A stretch of DNA of 22,697 nucleotides from a virus. Of the stretch, positions 6,320 to 15,153 are shown one piece after another. Below the pieces are notes generated by a model. That model saw nothing but the letters and a program-made list of their open reading frames with translations, was not told the origin of the DNA and ran no database searches. Numbering within the stretch: position 1 is the first letter of the stretch; each line of letters starts with the position of its first letter. Both the position numbers and the translations under genes were made by a program. The stretch is from positions 1-22,697 of the IMG/VR virus record IMGVR_UViG_3300034062_000104; one strand, 5' to 3'.

Positions 6320-7824
6320 TATCGAATAATCCCCATTTGTCGTGCCAAACGAATCTTACGGGTCAATTCTGCCTGTTCTGCCGCAGACATGGAAGCCTTT
6401 AATTTGGCAACATCTTGGGCAGTCATTTCTTGGAAAAGGCGGGGGTCGGCAATCTGATCAAACTGCAATTTACGCTGACCATATTGAGTCGCATCATTTT
6501 GAACAGGAGTCAAATAATTAGCCCTTGCAATTTTCATGTTCTCAATGCCAATCATTTGATCAGCAATGGCAAGAATTGCTTTTGCGTCTAGCTTTTTGTT
6601 GGGAGTAGCAACTTCAGCCAAAGCCCTTGCCGCATCTGTATTACCACCCGCCAAAGTCAACAGAGCAGAATTCTTTGCCAATTGCTCGGTGCTGACTTTT
6701 TCAGCTTCATAAGCAGGGATGCCAATAGCGTTAAGAATACCCGCAGCCAATTCTTTTCGTTGACCACCAACGCCTGTGAAAGCATCGGGGGTAAACTTTT
6801 TGATGTTCTGAAAGATGGCGACACGACCAGGCGCTTCTGCGGCTTCTCTAACAGTCGTTTGCAAGTCTCCGCCAATAGTTGCCGCACTAGCGCTCAAAAG
6901 GGTTGTTTGAGCAGGGCCAAGACCTGTAACCATAGGCTGATTGCCACGTTGAGACATTGGGCCAATCAATTGAGTTTGGCCTGTTGGGGTAACAATTTGT
7001 TGTGTTGGTGGGATTTGAGTCTCGAACGTTGTGCCAGGCAAGGCTTGACCAGGCGCATAAGGGCCAAACTGACCCGTCTGAACAGTAGCACCACCCGCAC
7101 CAGTACTAACACCCACACCAGTAGGTTGCATGGCGGTAAGCCGTGATCCTTGATCCAAAGTGCTTAACAACTTGTCTTTTAAGAACTGACGAATCCCCGC
7201 AGGGTTTTTTGTTTGATCTAAGTAAGGTTGCATCAATTGACTAGCTTTGTCTTTTGACATACCCAATGCAGATGCTTGATCTTCGCCATAATTTTTGATA
7301 ATTTCTGCCAGTTGATTGGCATTAACCGCTTGAGGATTTTGCTCGGCAGCAATAATTAAAGGATTGTTGATCAGACTTGTCAAACGACCCGCAATAGCAT
7401 TGACTTGCTTATTGGCAAAATCCATTGCAGAAGATTCAGCACCCGTTGCCGCAGTTTTAAATGTTTCTTGTGCGCCAAAAGAACCCGCCATATCTTTGAG
7501 ATATGCCAAACCCGTCAACGGGGCAACTTGAGTTGCAATTGCTGTTGCTTTGGCGGGATCATATTTGCCATTAGTTGAATAAAGTGATGGATCAGACATC
7601 ACTCTTTGCATGGCTAAACGCTCTCTATCTCTTTGTTCTTCAACGCTCAAAGCAATCTCGCCTGTGCGAGTCGTTTGTTGTTGTTGCTGAAGCGCCAAAG
7701 GATTTATCTGAGCCGCTTGCTGATACTGTTGTGCGCCACGGGCGACATTTATCATGTCACCAAGGCTCATGCCTGGCACAGGCTTAATCTGAGTTGCAAC
7801 AGGGGTAATGCTTAAATCTGCCAT
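6319..7824 (-). CDS. Ejection-type virion protein (P22 gp20 position)
   Basis: This 501-residue protein is rich in Gln, Ala and Thr, with a poly-Gln run at residues 46-50. A helical N-terminal domain includes a long charged stretch (VEEQRDRERLAMQRV). A low-complexity central part is rich in Gly, Thr and Gln (about 225-310). A helical C-terminal domain ends in LTRKIRLARQMGIIR. Lack of cysteine and this composition fit internal virion proteins that unfold to pass through the portal. It lies between the gp7-like and gp16-position genes, so it most likely corresponds to gp20. The gene ends in a TAATG junction with the next. Assignment is by context. Confidence 0.7.
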   Translation of the reverse strand: MADLSITPVATQIKPVPGMSLGDMINVARGAQQYQQAAQINPLALQQQQQTTRTGEIALSVEEQRDRERLAMQRVMSDPSLYSTNGKYDPAKATAIATQVAPLTGLAYLKDMAGSFGAQETFKTAATGAESSAMDFANKQVNAIAGRLTSLINNPLIIAAEQNPQAVNANQLAEIIKNYGEDQASALGMSKDKASQLMQPYLDQTKNPAGIRQFLKDKLLSTLDQGSRLTAMQPTGVGVSTGAGGATVQTGQFGPYAPGQALPGTTFETQIPPTQQIVTPTGQTQLIGPMSQRGNQPMVTGLGPAQTTLLSASAATIGGDLQTTVREAAEAPGRVAIFQNIKKFTPDAFTGVGGQRKELAAGILNAIGIPAYEAEKVSTEQLAKNSALLTLAGGNTDAARALAEVATPNKKLDAKAILAIADQMIGIENMKIARANYLTPVQNDATQYGQRKLQFDQIADPRLFQEMTAQDVAKLKASMSAAEQAELTRKIRLARQMGIIR

Positions 7825-7835
7825 TTTTTATCCAA

Positions 7836-8579
7836 TCAGCCTACTGGAGGTGGTGTAGGTGTGAAATAGGGGCTTAACGCAGGGTTCATGACTGTCGCCC
7901 CGCCTGGCGTTATGCCACCCCCACCTTGCGGGGTCAACAAACTTGACAATGTTAGAGCATTTCCAATGTTGCCATAAGCGCCAGCCATTGCATTAGCCGC
8001 ACCCACTTGACCCGCACCCAAAGCAGAAGCGCCACCGATACCCAACTGGCTTAATGCGTTTGCAGTGTTTGAACCCAAAGTATTGGCTTGAGACTGAGCC
8101 GTTTGACCGATACCCGCAAGGCTTGCCAATCTGTTATAAATGTTTGACTGTTGGTTTTGGTAATTGGTAAAAGCCTGTTGTGCGCCTGTTTTGGCATATT
8201 CTTGAGCAAATCTTTGTCTTGCCAAATCCACGTTAGAGCCACCACCGCCAACATTCATGGCTTGACCCGTAGCACCTAATCCTTGCTGAAGCATGAATTG
8301 ATAACTTGGGTCTAAGTTTTTTATTAGATCAGCAGATGTAAATTCCCTAGTAAAGGATGGCAACATCGTATTGATCTGATTTAACGCCCCATAACCAGCT
8401 TCACGATAAGGTGCTTGCTGTGCATTAAGGATGTCAAACATCTCACGCTGTTGTTTGGCAGCGTCTTGAGTTGCTTCATATTGAAGTTGAGAAGCACTTT
8501 CTGCGGCTTTAGCTTGTTTTCTTGACCCCATGTAACCCAATAGGGCTGATCCACCAATTGCTACTGCTACAAAAGTCAT
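7836..8579 (-). CDS. P22 gp7-like DNA transfer / ejection protein
   Basis: This 247-residue protein has a hydrophobic, glycine-containing N-terminus (about 3-17, VAVAIGGSALLGYMGS). A long Gln/Ala helix (about 20-60) is followed by a conserved-looking QQAPYREAGYGALNQI segment. The C-terminal half is rich in Ala, Gly, Asn and Gln and ends in a Pro-rich tail. This layout is common in phage proteins annotated as DNA transfer protein p7, which leave the virion with the DNA. GGGGAATAAT precedes the ATG. It is the first of three adjacent ejection-type genes in the same order as in P22. Confidence 0.75.
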   Translation of the reverse strand: MTFVAVAIGGSALLGYMGSRKQAKAAESASQLQYEATQDAAKQQREMFDILNAQQAPYREAGYGALNQINTMLPSFTREFTSADLIKNLDPSYQFMLQQGLGATGQAMNVGGGGSNVDLARQRFAQEYAKTGAQQAFTNYQNQQSNIYNRLASLAGIGQTAQSQANTLGSNTANALSQLGIGGASALGAGQVGAANAMAGAYGNIGNALTLSSLLTPQGGGGITPGGATVMNPALSPYFTPTPPPVG

Positions 8580-8580
8580 A

Positions 8581-9027
8581 TTATTCCCCTTCAGTTCTTA
8601 ATTTTTTGATTTCATTATTGGCATCAAAAAGTGCGGTTGTATCTGGCTCAATCAATTCAGCTTCAATTTCATCAAGATCGGTTTTATCTGTTTTGTGAAT
8701 AGTGATGCCAATCGCATCTGTCACAGCCAGAGTCACCCGCTTAGTGCCAGGCTTGGATTCCACAACATCCCCCGCCTGAAGCCTTTTCATTCCATTTTCA
8801 GTCCACGCTATTATCTCGCCTTTTGCACATAAAAAAAAGTGGGGTTCTTTATGAACTTTGCCCACAATTAAAGTGCCAGCGGGTCGAAAGACTTTCCGCA
8901 AATACATACCTGGGCTGAACTGATGCTCTGTCGTTAATTCGGCCTGTGGCATGGTCGCCATTTCCGCTTGGAGGCGCTCAACTTGCTCACGGGAAACATG
9001 GTTTGGAAATTCTAAATCGTTCATCAT
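8581..9027 (-). CDS. Cupin-like phage protein
   Basis: This 148-residue protein has an N-terminal helical part (about 1-35) followed by a beta-rich domain that resembles a small cupin barrel. The segment GKVHKEPHFFLCAKGEIIAW (57-76) looks like cupin motif 1 with His59 and His63. The segment GDVVESKPGTKR (86-97) looks like motif 2, but the usual histidine there is replaced by Lys/Arg, so metal binding may be incomplete. Proteins of this kind are often found among podovirus tail genes, with unknown function. Here it occupies the place of P22 gp14. The ATG overlaps the stop of the fibre-like gene; a second ATG three bases later is equally possible. Confidence 0.75.
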   Translation of the reverse strand: MMNDLEFPNHVSREQVERLQAEMATMPQAELTTEHQFSPGMYLRKVFRPAGTLIVGKVHKEPHFFLCAKGEIIAWTENGMKRLQAGDVVESKPGTKRVTLAVTDAIGITIHKTDKTDLDEIEAELIEPDTTALFDANNEIKKLRTEGE

Positions 9028-10037
9028 GTTTCCAACAAAAGAATATTATTTGGGATGTATTGAGTCATCAACCAATTAGTTCCATCAGAAACTAAAGTGG
9101 CTTGGTCGCCTGAACTTGCAACAAGAATAGACGTACCCGCAGCCCCGCCCGCAATTGGCACAACATTACTTGAAGCTGACACCAAAGCCTGAACTTGATA
9201 GTTCTGAAAATGCAATATCCGACCTGTGTAAGCCGATGCTGTAGGTAACGTAACAGTGCAAGTTGAACCCGATTTATTGTTGATCAACCACAGATCACTT
9301 ACCGCAACTGAGAAATCAGCAGTTTTTGTAACGGGTGCTGAAAAGGTCAGCCCTGTAATATCAGCCGCAACCAACGCCCTAAATGCGGGAGGTGCATCAG
9401 CGCCCGATGTTGGGCCAGCGAACACAGTATTTGCAGAAGCTGTGGCAACGTTAGTTCCACCATTGGCAACAGGCAAAATGCCTGATACATGGGTTGTTAG
9501 ACCAATCTTCCCGTAAGATGGTGCAACACCAACACCGCCTGAAATCAAAGCATTACCCGTTGCAACATCAGGCAATTTAGCCAAAGTGGTTGTGGTATTG
9601 GCATAAAGCAAATCGCCAATAGCGTAAGAGCCAAACCCTGTGCCACCATTAGCCGCAATCAAAGTTCCCGCCAATGAGACTGCACCAGTTGATGCGGTGC
9701 TTGGGGTTAGCCCTGTAGTTCCCGCAGAAAAGCTAAGAACACCCGTGTTGCCAATCGTAATTGTTCCTGAACCATTGGTGACAGATATGCCTGTGCCAGC
9801 GCCCAATGTGTTTAGGGTATAGCCTGTTCCATTGCCAATCAGTAATTGACCATTTGTGGGGATGGTTGTGAGACCAGTTCCACCTGAAGTGACGGGTATA
9901 GCACTGCCACTATTTATAGAAATGACCGATGGATTCATCAGCCATTGCAACCACGCCTGTGAGGGGCGACCCGTGTTTTCATCTAAAAAAGGCGAATACG
10001 GGATGTTAATGTTGGCATTTGGAAGTGCCGTAGCCAT
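9024..10037 (-). CDS. Tail fibre-like protein (P22 gp26 needle position)
   Basis: This 337-residue protein begins with a short adaptor-like segment (YSPFLDENTGRPSQAWLQWL, 14-33). Beta-rich, glycine-rich repeats follow, marked by GGTG at 52-55, NGGTG at 130-134 and NGGTN at 192-196; these are typical of trimeric tail fibres. The C-terminal part (about 235-328) has the pattern WLINN, CTVTLPTAS, SDGTNWLMTQ, common at fibre ends. It follows the gp10-like gene through a TAATG junction, exactly where P22 encodes its tail needle. It may therefore form the distal tip or a fibre of the tail machine. The adaptor could attach it to the gp10 layer; this is inference. Confidence 0.85.
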   Translation of the reverse strand: MATALPNANINIPYSPFLDENTGRPSQAWLQWLMNPSVISINSGSAIPVTSGGTGLTTIPTNGQLLIGNGTGYTLNTLGAGTGISVTNGSGTITIGNTGVLSFSAGTTGLTPSTASTGAVSLAGTLIAANGGTGFGSYAIGDLLYANTTTTLAKLPDVATGNALISGGVGVAPSYGKIGLTTHVSGILPVANGGTNVATASANTVFAGPTSGADAPPAFRALVAADITGLTFSAPVTKTADFSVAVSDLWLINNKSGSTCTVTLPTASAYTGRILHFQNYQVQALVSASSNVVPIAGGAAGTSILVASSGDQATLVSDGTNWLMTQYIPNNILLLET

Positions 10038-11512
10038 TAGTTATCCCCTGCGCTTGCTTTTAGATTTGCAGAAACAATCACCGCTTTAATAGGATCAGAA
10101 ATCACAACCTCAAAGATTCTATCTCTTGACCATCCCAAGCGCCTCCAAATGGCTCGATTTAGATATTGACCAATCTTGCCAATAGTCACCCAATGCTCGT
10201 TTGAGAATGTAGAGCCGCCATCGTTTGACCACCGCAGCATGGCTTGGGGGTCTTGACCTTGACCAACATTCAAACCAACGCCTGGCTGAAACTGTATTTG
10301 GAATTCCTCAAAATACTGCCTCTGTAAGTCAGTAGTCAGGTGCTTTGCTCTACGCAAACGCCTAATGGTCGCACCATCATCGGTGTAAACCTCATTCTCT
10401 AAGCTGTACAGCTTGCCGTTCTCGTAGTCGCCTACGATGTACATATTATTGAAATAAGCACCGCAGTTGGAACGATGGCGCTTATAAACAGCGTTGGCAG
10501 AATCCCAAGAAAGCCATTTGTGCCATGACTTTGTGGATAGGTCATAAACCCATGTGAGGCCATTTCCGATAGATGGAAAAGTCACCACATACATTTCGTG
10601 ACCTTCAATTTGATAGGTGTAAGCCACGGCATCTGACACCACTTGATTGAGCAAAGACTGCTCAACAGCATGGGTGGAAATCCTCTGCCAAGCATAGCCC
10701 GACATCATCTCAATAGTGGAGTTACCCCTTGTGTCTTTTGCAACGATCACAAAAGAGTCGGCAAATCTAGCGACAGAGTATTTAGCACCACATCCTGTTT
10801 GGCTAAACGTGCCAGGCACTCGTTGGAATGGGAAAGTCGTGATGCCAGCAATCACATTGCCCACATCTGTCCAAACCTCGGTGGTTGTCTCACCCATCAA
10901 ATAGACTTGTCTGCGGTCTGCAATCAGCGTCACCAATAGGTCTGATGAGCCATCAGAAGTGCCGTAAAGCGCCTGAGTGGATAGTCTTGAGCCTAGATCA
11001 GTACAAGCCCAATTCTGTGAGTTTGGCTCGTTATAGATGTTGTAGTTGTCGATCACATCCACAACAGTAGCGCCTTGCCACGGGCCATCAGTGCTTGGTA
11101 GCGTTGCAAAAGTGTTTGTGGAAGCAATCCATGTGTAGCGGTTTGGCCCATCCACAATGTAAGCAATCAAACCATTTGCAGTGGTGATGTTGTCAGAAAT
11201 GGAGACTTGACCAGTTGTGGTGGTCAAAGTGCCAATCTGAGTTGCCACCATTGAAAGGTTGACTTGATAAACAATGTTTCCCGCCACCGCAATCAGAATT
11301 TGCCCACCCGACATGGTGTGCAAGCCACGCACTTGAAATTGGGCAAGTTGGGTTCTTAGCGTAAGACCTGGCGTTGGGTACAGCGCCACAATCCCTCGCT
11401 CACCAGGCTGTTTGGTAGGATCAATCTCAGCAAAGAAATTGATGCACTCCTGATCGTCTTGGTAGATTGATGGGGCGGTGTAGGATGTGCCAACAAAGCC
11501 AAAGTCTGCCAT
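10037..11512 (-). CDS. P22 gp10-like packaged DNA stabilisation / tail hub protein
   Basis: This 491-residue protein has the start typical of the gp10 family: YTAPSIYQDDQECINFFAEI (11-30), then LYPTPGL and VRGLHTM, followed by repeated beta-strand blocks consistent with a beta-propeller-like fold. In P22, gp10 forms a ring below gp4 and carries the tailspikes and needle, sealing DNA in the head. The length is close to that of P22 gp10. It lies between the gp4-like gene and the needle-position gene, and both junctions are TAATG. The W/R/G-rich C-terminus (YLNRAIWRRLGWSRDRIFEV) is also characteristic. Confidence 0.92.
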   Translation of the reverse strand: MADFGFVGTSYTAPSIYQDDQECINFFAEIDPTKQPGERGIVALYPTPGLTLRTQLAQFQVRGLHTMSGGQILIAVAGNIVYQVNLSMVATQIGTLTTTTGQVSISDNITTANGLIAYIVDGPNRYTWIASTNTFATLPSTDGPWQGATVVDVIDNYNIYNEPNSQNWACTDLGSRLSTQALYGTSDGSSDLLVTLIADRRQVYLMGETTTEVWTDVGNVIAGITTFPFQRVPGTFSQTGCGAKYSVARFADSFVIVAKDTRGNSTIEMMSGYAWQRISTHAVEQSLLNQVVSDAVAYTYQIEGHEMYVVTFPSIGNGLTWVYDLSTKSWHKWLSWDSANAVYKRHRSNCGAYFNNMYIVGDYENGKLYSLENEVYTDDGATIRRLRRAKHLTTDLQRQYFEEFQIQFQPGVGLNVGQGQDPQAMLRWSNDGGSTFSNEHWVTIGKIGQYLNRAIWRRLGWSRDRIFEVVISDPIKAVIVSANLKASAGDN

Positions 11513-12486
11513 TATCTAAAGCCTCCATCCATGATGAAGCCAGCGTCTTTGGCACGACCCACCATGAGACTGTCAGGGTATCGTGCAATCTGTACAGGGC
11601 GCATATTGGTGCGCTTGATCGTTGCCTTGCCTTGTGCTGCATATGCGTTGATCAATCCGATCTGAACTTGATTCACCTTGCCAAACATCGGCAAGAGTCT
11701 TTCAGCCAAGCACCACCGCAAAGCCATGTTGTAGCCTTGTGGTAGTTGGATGGTGTCGTTCAGGCTGTTAAATTCCCTGAAGATTGTCTGAGTAAACAAG
11801 TGCAACTCACCCTGAGATGGGTTAGGGTAAACATAAATCGTACCCAACAACTCTGAGGGTTGGTAGTAAATACCCTTTGCCCAAGGCCCGTTCAATTGCT
11901 TAATACCAATTGATTCGTATTCTTCAAGGCTGAAGATCGTCAAAGGATAGTCTAAGTAACCACCCGCAATGTTTGAGCCGCCTTGCATCGTAGCTACACG
12001 AACAAAGCCTGATTCAATCGTCAGGGGGCGCTCATAGTAGGCTGTAATCGTTGTGCTAGAGGCTGTTTGGCTTGGGCTGACAGTGTATGTGCCACCCTCG
12101 TTCACATTGCCTCCAGCGCCCGTTAGGAACGCTACAATCCGAGTGCCTGGCGTTATGCCTGTGCCACTCAAAGTCATTCCGATATTGACACCACCCGCAG
12201 TCACTCCATTAGCGGGGATTGTCAAAGTTGTTCCTGAAATTGAGCCTGTAAAGGTTGCGCCCATCTGACCGCTTGGGCCAATGGTGTATTGAACTTGGTT
12301 TTGTGTCGTTTGAAAGATGATTTCCGAACGATAGAACACCATCATGTTCTCATTTGACCATTGGGCGCACATATCGTTCAGCATATCTAGAGCATCTTGC
12401 GCCTCATCAGCCGTTGGCACTTCACCAGCGGCAATAGCGCCAATGTCCTTCATGGCTCTGGTGATAATGTCAATCGGCTGAGTCAT
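11512..12486 (-). CDS. P22 gp4-like head completion / tail accessory protein with inserted beta domain
   Basis: This 324-residue protein has the gp4-family layout. The N-terminal helices ([38 protein letters not shown]) are followed by [10 protein letters not shown], then [12 protein letters not shown], a strand-rich part, and C-terminal helices ([20 protein letters not shown]). P22 gp4 extends the portal and allows tail attachment. Residues about 76-149, rich in Thr, Gly and Ser with [29 protein letters not shown] and STTIT, look like a separate beta-sandwich module inserted between the TIGPSG and ERPLTI segments. This module type recurs in many phage surface proteins. AAGGAT precedes the ATG. 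Confidence 0.9.
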   Translation of the reverse strand: MTQPIDIITRAMKDIGAIAAGEVPTADEAQDALDMLNDMCAQWSNENMMVFYRSEIIFQTTQNQVQYTIGPSGQMGATFTGSISGTTLTIPANGVTAGGVNIGMTLSGTGITPGTRIVAFLTGAGGNVNEGGTYTVSPSQTASSTTITAYYERPLTIESGFVRVATMQGGSNIAGGYLDYPLTIFSLEEYESIGIKQLNGPWAKGIYYQPSELLGTIYVYPNPSQGELHLFTQTIFREFNSLNDTIQLPQGYNMALRWCLAERLLPMFGKVNQVQIGLINAYAAQGKATIKRTNMRPVQIARYPDSLMVGRAKDAGFIMDGGFR

Positions 12487-12495
12487 TTTCTATCC

Positions 12496-12750
12496 TTATT
12501 CAGGCAGTTTAGCGGCTTCTTGTGCGGCTTGGTAAGCGGCAATCACTTCAGGTGTGTGGATAGATGCGGAAATGGCTTGCACTTTGGCATCTTCAGCGCT
12601 TACGTCAGCACCAGGCACGACAACGTGACGATGGAATTGGCTGCTGATTGCTTTGCCATCTTCAAGGATAGCGGTCTTGGTGCGAACTTGGATTACGCCA
12701 GATTCGACAACTTCAATTAGATCAACAGTGATTTGTTTTTCAAGAGTCAT
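12496..12750 (-). CDS. Small conserved-looking phage protein of unknown function
   Basis: This 84-residue protein begins MTLEKQITVDLIEVVESG, has a strand-rich first half (VIQVRTKTAILEDGK; FHRHVVVPG) and a helical second half (AEDAKVQAISASIHTPEVIAAYQAA). I chose ATG 12750 because AAGGAAAT lies just upstream; an in-frame start at 12786 would add 12 residues but lacks a ribosome site. Proteins of this size and pattern are often found among tail or fibre genes of phages and have no assigned function. It lies between the second tailspike-like gene and the gp4-like gene. It could be a structural or assembly factor. Confidence 0.75.
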   Translation of the reverse strand: MTLEKQITVDLIEVVESGVIQVRTKTAILEDGKAISSQFHRHVVVPGADVSAEDAKVQAISASIHTPEVIAAYQAAQEAAKLPE

Positions 12751-12789
12751 AATATTTCCTTGTTTCCAGCCTGACCATCCAGTCAAACA

Positions 12790-12830
12790 TTAAGGTTTCC
12801 AGTTGTCCGAACTGGTACGGGTTAAGGTTT
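12790..12830 (-). promoter_or_regulatory. Hairpin flanked by a 9-base direct repeat ahead of the 84-residue gene
   Basis: In the gap between the second tailspike-like gene and the 84-residue gene, CCAGTT 12799-12804 and AACTGG 12810-12815 form a perfect 6-base stem with a 5-base loop. TTAAGGTTT occurs on both sides (12790-12798 and 12822-12830). There is no T-run, so it is not a standard terminator. It may be an mRNA processing or stability element, or an operator. A related arrangement occurs upstream of the scaffold gene. Confidence 0.45.
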
Positions 12831-12832
12831 CT

Positions 12833-14305
12833 TTAGATTTCGTAGTTACCTGATAAATACAAAGTACCAGCAGTATCAAAAGCTAGTGATGCTATTGCTC
12901 CCCCAGCTACATCTTGTGCATAAAGTTCAATAACAGTGTCATTTATCACAACAGCCGCACCTAACTGTTTACCAGCGCCAACAACAATGTTGCTAAATAC
13001 TGTTGCTGAAGCTGGGTAGTTTGCTGAAGCATTGCATTTTATTGGCAGACCTGAAACACTCATAGATGGCCCTGCACCCGTGTGAGCCGACCAAACTAAA
13101 TTAATGTCGTAAAAAACTCTATTGCCAATAATTGTGAATCTTCCTGATTGCGTTGAATAAGTTCCAACACCAGCCGTTCCAGATCCAACAATTGCGGGGG
13201 TAAAAGTTCCCGTTGGCGAGTTTGTTAAAGAAAAGTTTTGCGTTATGCCAAGTAAGAAGCTAAAAGGAATTCCTGATCCAATATCAATATTACCTTTTGT
13301 ATTTGGCAAACAATACAGCGCAATAAGAGAAGAACCAGCGGTGCTACCAACAAAACGAGTTTTTATGCCAGTCCAGATGTTAGTAGTAGCGCCCGTGTTT
13401 TCTACCGTTCCCGCTATGTTATAAGCCCTCATTGTAATTAAATCAGCGCCAGTTGCCGAGACAACATCTAGGTCTAATTCAACATTGCTGATTGTTCTAG
13501 AACTTTCACCAAAAATCTGCATGGACACAAAAGAAGTAACATTTGTTGGGTTTCTTGCGGTGTATTTTATGGCTACGTTATTGGTGTCGTACCCTGTAGC
13601 GTAAGCAGAAATCAAACAATCAGAACTTGCTAGTAGGTTTGTGTCGCTGTAAATGTTAGCCCGATAATCAGTAACCCCATAAATAAAGCTAGACCGCAAA
13701 CAACTTTTTGCATAAAGCAAACCGACAGTGCAAAAGTCACCGTTGTTTTGTAGATTTAACCCGTAATAGCAGTTATCAGCAAAAAGTGTCCCAATGTTTA
13801 TGCCTGTGCAGCGCGTTGTAGACGTTCCAGAAACAACAATTGGATTAACTAGGTTTTTTGCGTAAATAGATTGAATGCTGACGTTTTGTATTGGGTTGCC
13901 ATCAGTAACAGAAAGCCTAATTCCTGCTGCACCCTTCCAAGTAATTGCATTGTTGTATCCCAAATCTTGGAAAGAAAACGAACCAATTGAAACATTGACG
14001 GCATTGGAAATTTGAAAAAAAGTTGGAATGCTTGAGTCAGTTGTTGTACAAACAAACTTTACGTTACCAATGTTGGTAATGGAAATTGGGCCAGCACTAC
14101 CGTTAAGTGAAAACAATATTTGAGCAGCAGATACGTTTCCGCAGTTGTATGTTCCCGTTGGAAAAACAATAGCTTTAGCGCCACTAGCTATTGCAGCTTG
14201 AATAGCAGCAACATCATTGGTTGTACCATCGCCTACTGCTCCATAGTCCAGCACATTTACTGGCGCACCAGTTATCATTGAGTAGGATACTTTTGTAAGT
14301 GACAT
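12833..14305 (-). CDS. Tailspike-like protein with pectate-lyase-type beta-helix
   Basis: This 490-residue protein starts with a short adaptor and then the signature VLDYGAVGDGTTNDVAAIQA (18-37) and VFPTGTY (47-53). These mark the start of the pectate lyase superfamily right-handed beta-helix used by phage tailspikes to bind and often cut surface polysaccharide. The middle consists of beta-helix rungs rich in N, S, T and I. The last about 128 residues (from GTFTPAIVG) form a separate C-terminal domain that resembles the end of the next gene's product upstream on the map (14315-15145). No large head-binding domain is present, so it may attach through another fibre or directly to the tail hub. 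AAGGAAAC precedes the ATG. Confidence 0.88.
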   Translation of the reverse strand: MSLTKVSYSMITGAPVNVLDYGAVGDGTTNDVAAIQAAIASGAKAIVFPTGTYNCGNVSAAQILFSLNGSAGPISITNIGNVKFVCTTTDSSIPTFFQISNAVNVSIGSFSFQDLGYNNAITWKGAAGIRLSVTDGNPIQNVSIQSIYAKNLVNPIVVSGTSTTRCTGINIGTLFADNCYYGLNLQNNGDFCTVGLLYAKSCLRSSFIYGVTDYRANIYSDTNLLASSDCLISAYATGYDTNNVAIKYTARNPTNVTSFVSMQIFGESSRTISNVELDLDVVSATGADLITMRAYNIAGTVENTGATTNIWTGIKTRFVGSTAGSSLIALYCLPNTKGNIDIGSGIPFSFLLGITQNFSLTNSPTGTFTPAIVGSGTAGVGTYSTQSGRFTIIGNRVFYDINLVWSAHTGAGPSMSVSGLPIKCNASANYPASATVFSNIVVGAGKQLGAAVVINDTVIELYAQDVAGGAIASLAFDTAGTLYLSGNYEI

Positions 14306-14314
14306 CGTGTTTCC

Positions 14315-15145
14315 TTAAATGGCTCTGTATGTCAAATTTATAATAATACCTGTGTTATTGGCAAAATTTGTATCTGTTAAGGCGCTTGCAGCTCCAAGAA
14401 CAGAAGTATTAAATAAGTCAATCGTAGTATCGTTAATATTTACATATGCGTTTACTTGACCAGTAAATGTCAAATTTGCAAAAAATAAAGATGGTGCGGC
14501 ATAAGCGGCTGCATTATTTGCACAAGTAAATGGCAAAGCTGTAATTCGTGCAACGCCTGTTGAAGAGCCTTTATTGCTCATGTTAATGTAGCAACTTACA
14601 GTAACAACATTTCCAACTTTTGTGTAATAGCCTTGGGTACTGGTGTAAGTCACGCCAGCGCTTGCACCGCCAAATGTTATGCCTGGTGTCCAAGTACCTT
14701 CTTCATAGTCAGCCAACAACTCGCTTGTGCCTGTGCCTGATGTGGCAGAAAAGTCGATGCCTTTGCCAGATGTGCCGATGACTAAATTAGATCCAATTGA
14801 TACATCACCACCAGAGGGATTTAAACTTAGCGGAAATTGAAAACTGTTTGCAGCATTTGCTGTTTGCATAACACATTCGTAAGGGGCGCTTAGTTTCTGT
14901 TGAATAAGCAACCCCGCACCTAGTGCAGTCCAGTTTCCAAAAGCACCATTAGCATTAGTCAGATTAACAGTATCATTTAAATTGCCAAGCGTAACTTTTA
15001 AACTTTTTGCGGTAACATCACGCCCAACAGTTAAATTGTCAACACTGACTTTAACTGTAGCGCCACTTTGAACAATTGGTAATACTTCAGTACCCGCAAG
15101 AGGTGTTGTTGCACCAGTTAGAGCAGAGATTTTTTTATCAGCCAT
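14315..15145 (-). CDS. Tail fibre protein with adaptor-like N-terminus
   Basis: This 276-residue protein begins KKISALTGATTPLAGTEVLP (4-23), followed by VKVSVDNLT, a segment seen at the start of many phage fibre and appendage proteins. A beta-rich central part follows, then a C-terminal domain (about 148-276) starting GTWTPGI with YTKVGNVVTVSCYI and LPFTC. This last domain resembles the C-terminal domain of the neighbouring tailspike-like protein and is probably the receptor-binding or trimer-forming end. GGAGTAATT precedes the ATG. It lies between two beta-helix genes, and the three together form a receptor-binding block. Confidence 0.82.
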   Translation of the reverse strand: MADKKISALTGATTPLAGTEVLPIVQSGATVKVSVDNLTVGRDVTAKSLKVTLGNLNDTVNLTNANGAFGNWTALGAGLLIQQKLSAPYECVMQTANAANSFQFPLSLNPSGGDVSIGSNLVIGTSGKGIDFSATSGTGTSELLADYEEGTWTPGITFGGASAGVTYTSTQGYYTKVGNVVTVSCYINMSNKGSSTGVARITALPFTCANNAAAYAAPSLFFANLTFTGQVNAYVNINDTTIDLFNTSVLGAASALTDTNFANNTGIIINLTYRAI

Positions 15146-15153
15146 AATTACTC

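Noticed and set aside
9256-9516. Plus-strand frame opposite the needle-position fibre gene
   Set aside because: It mirrors the Gly/Thr/Ala-rich repeats of the fibre gene on the other strand; no independent support.
12496-12786. Longer start (12786) for the 84-residue gene
   Set aside because: The extension lacks a ribosome site and runs into the hairpin region, while ATG 12750 has a good AAGGAAAT at proper distance.
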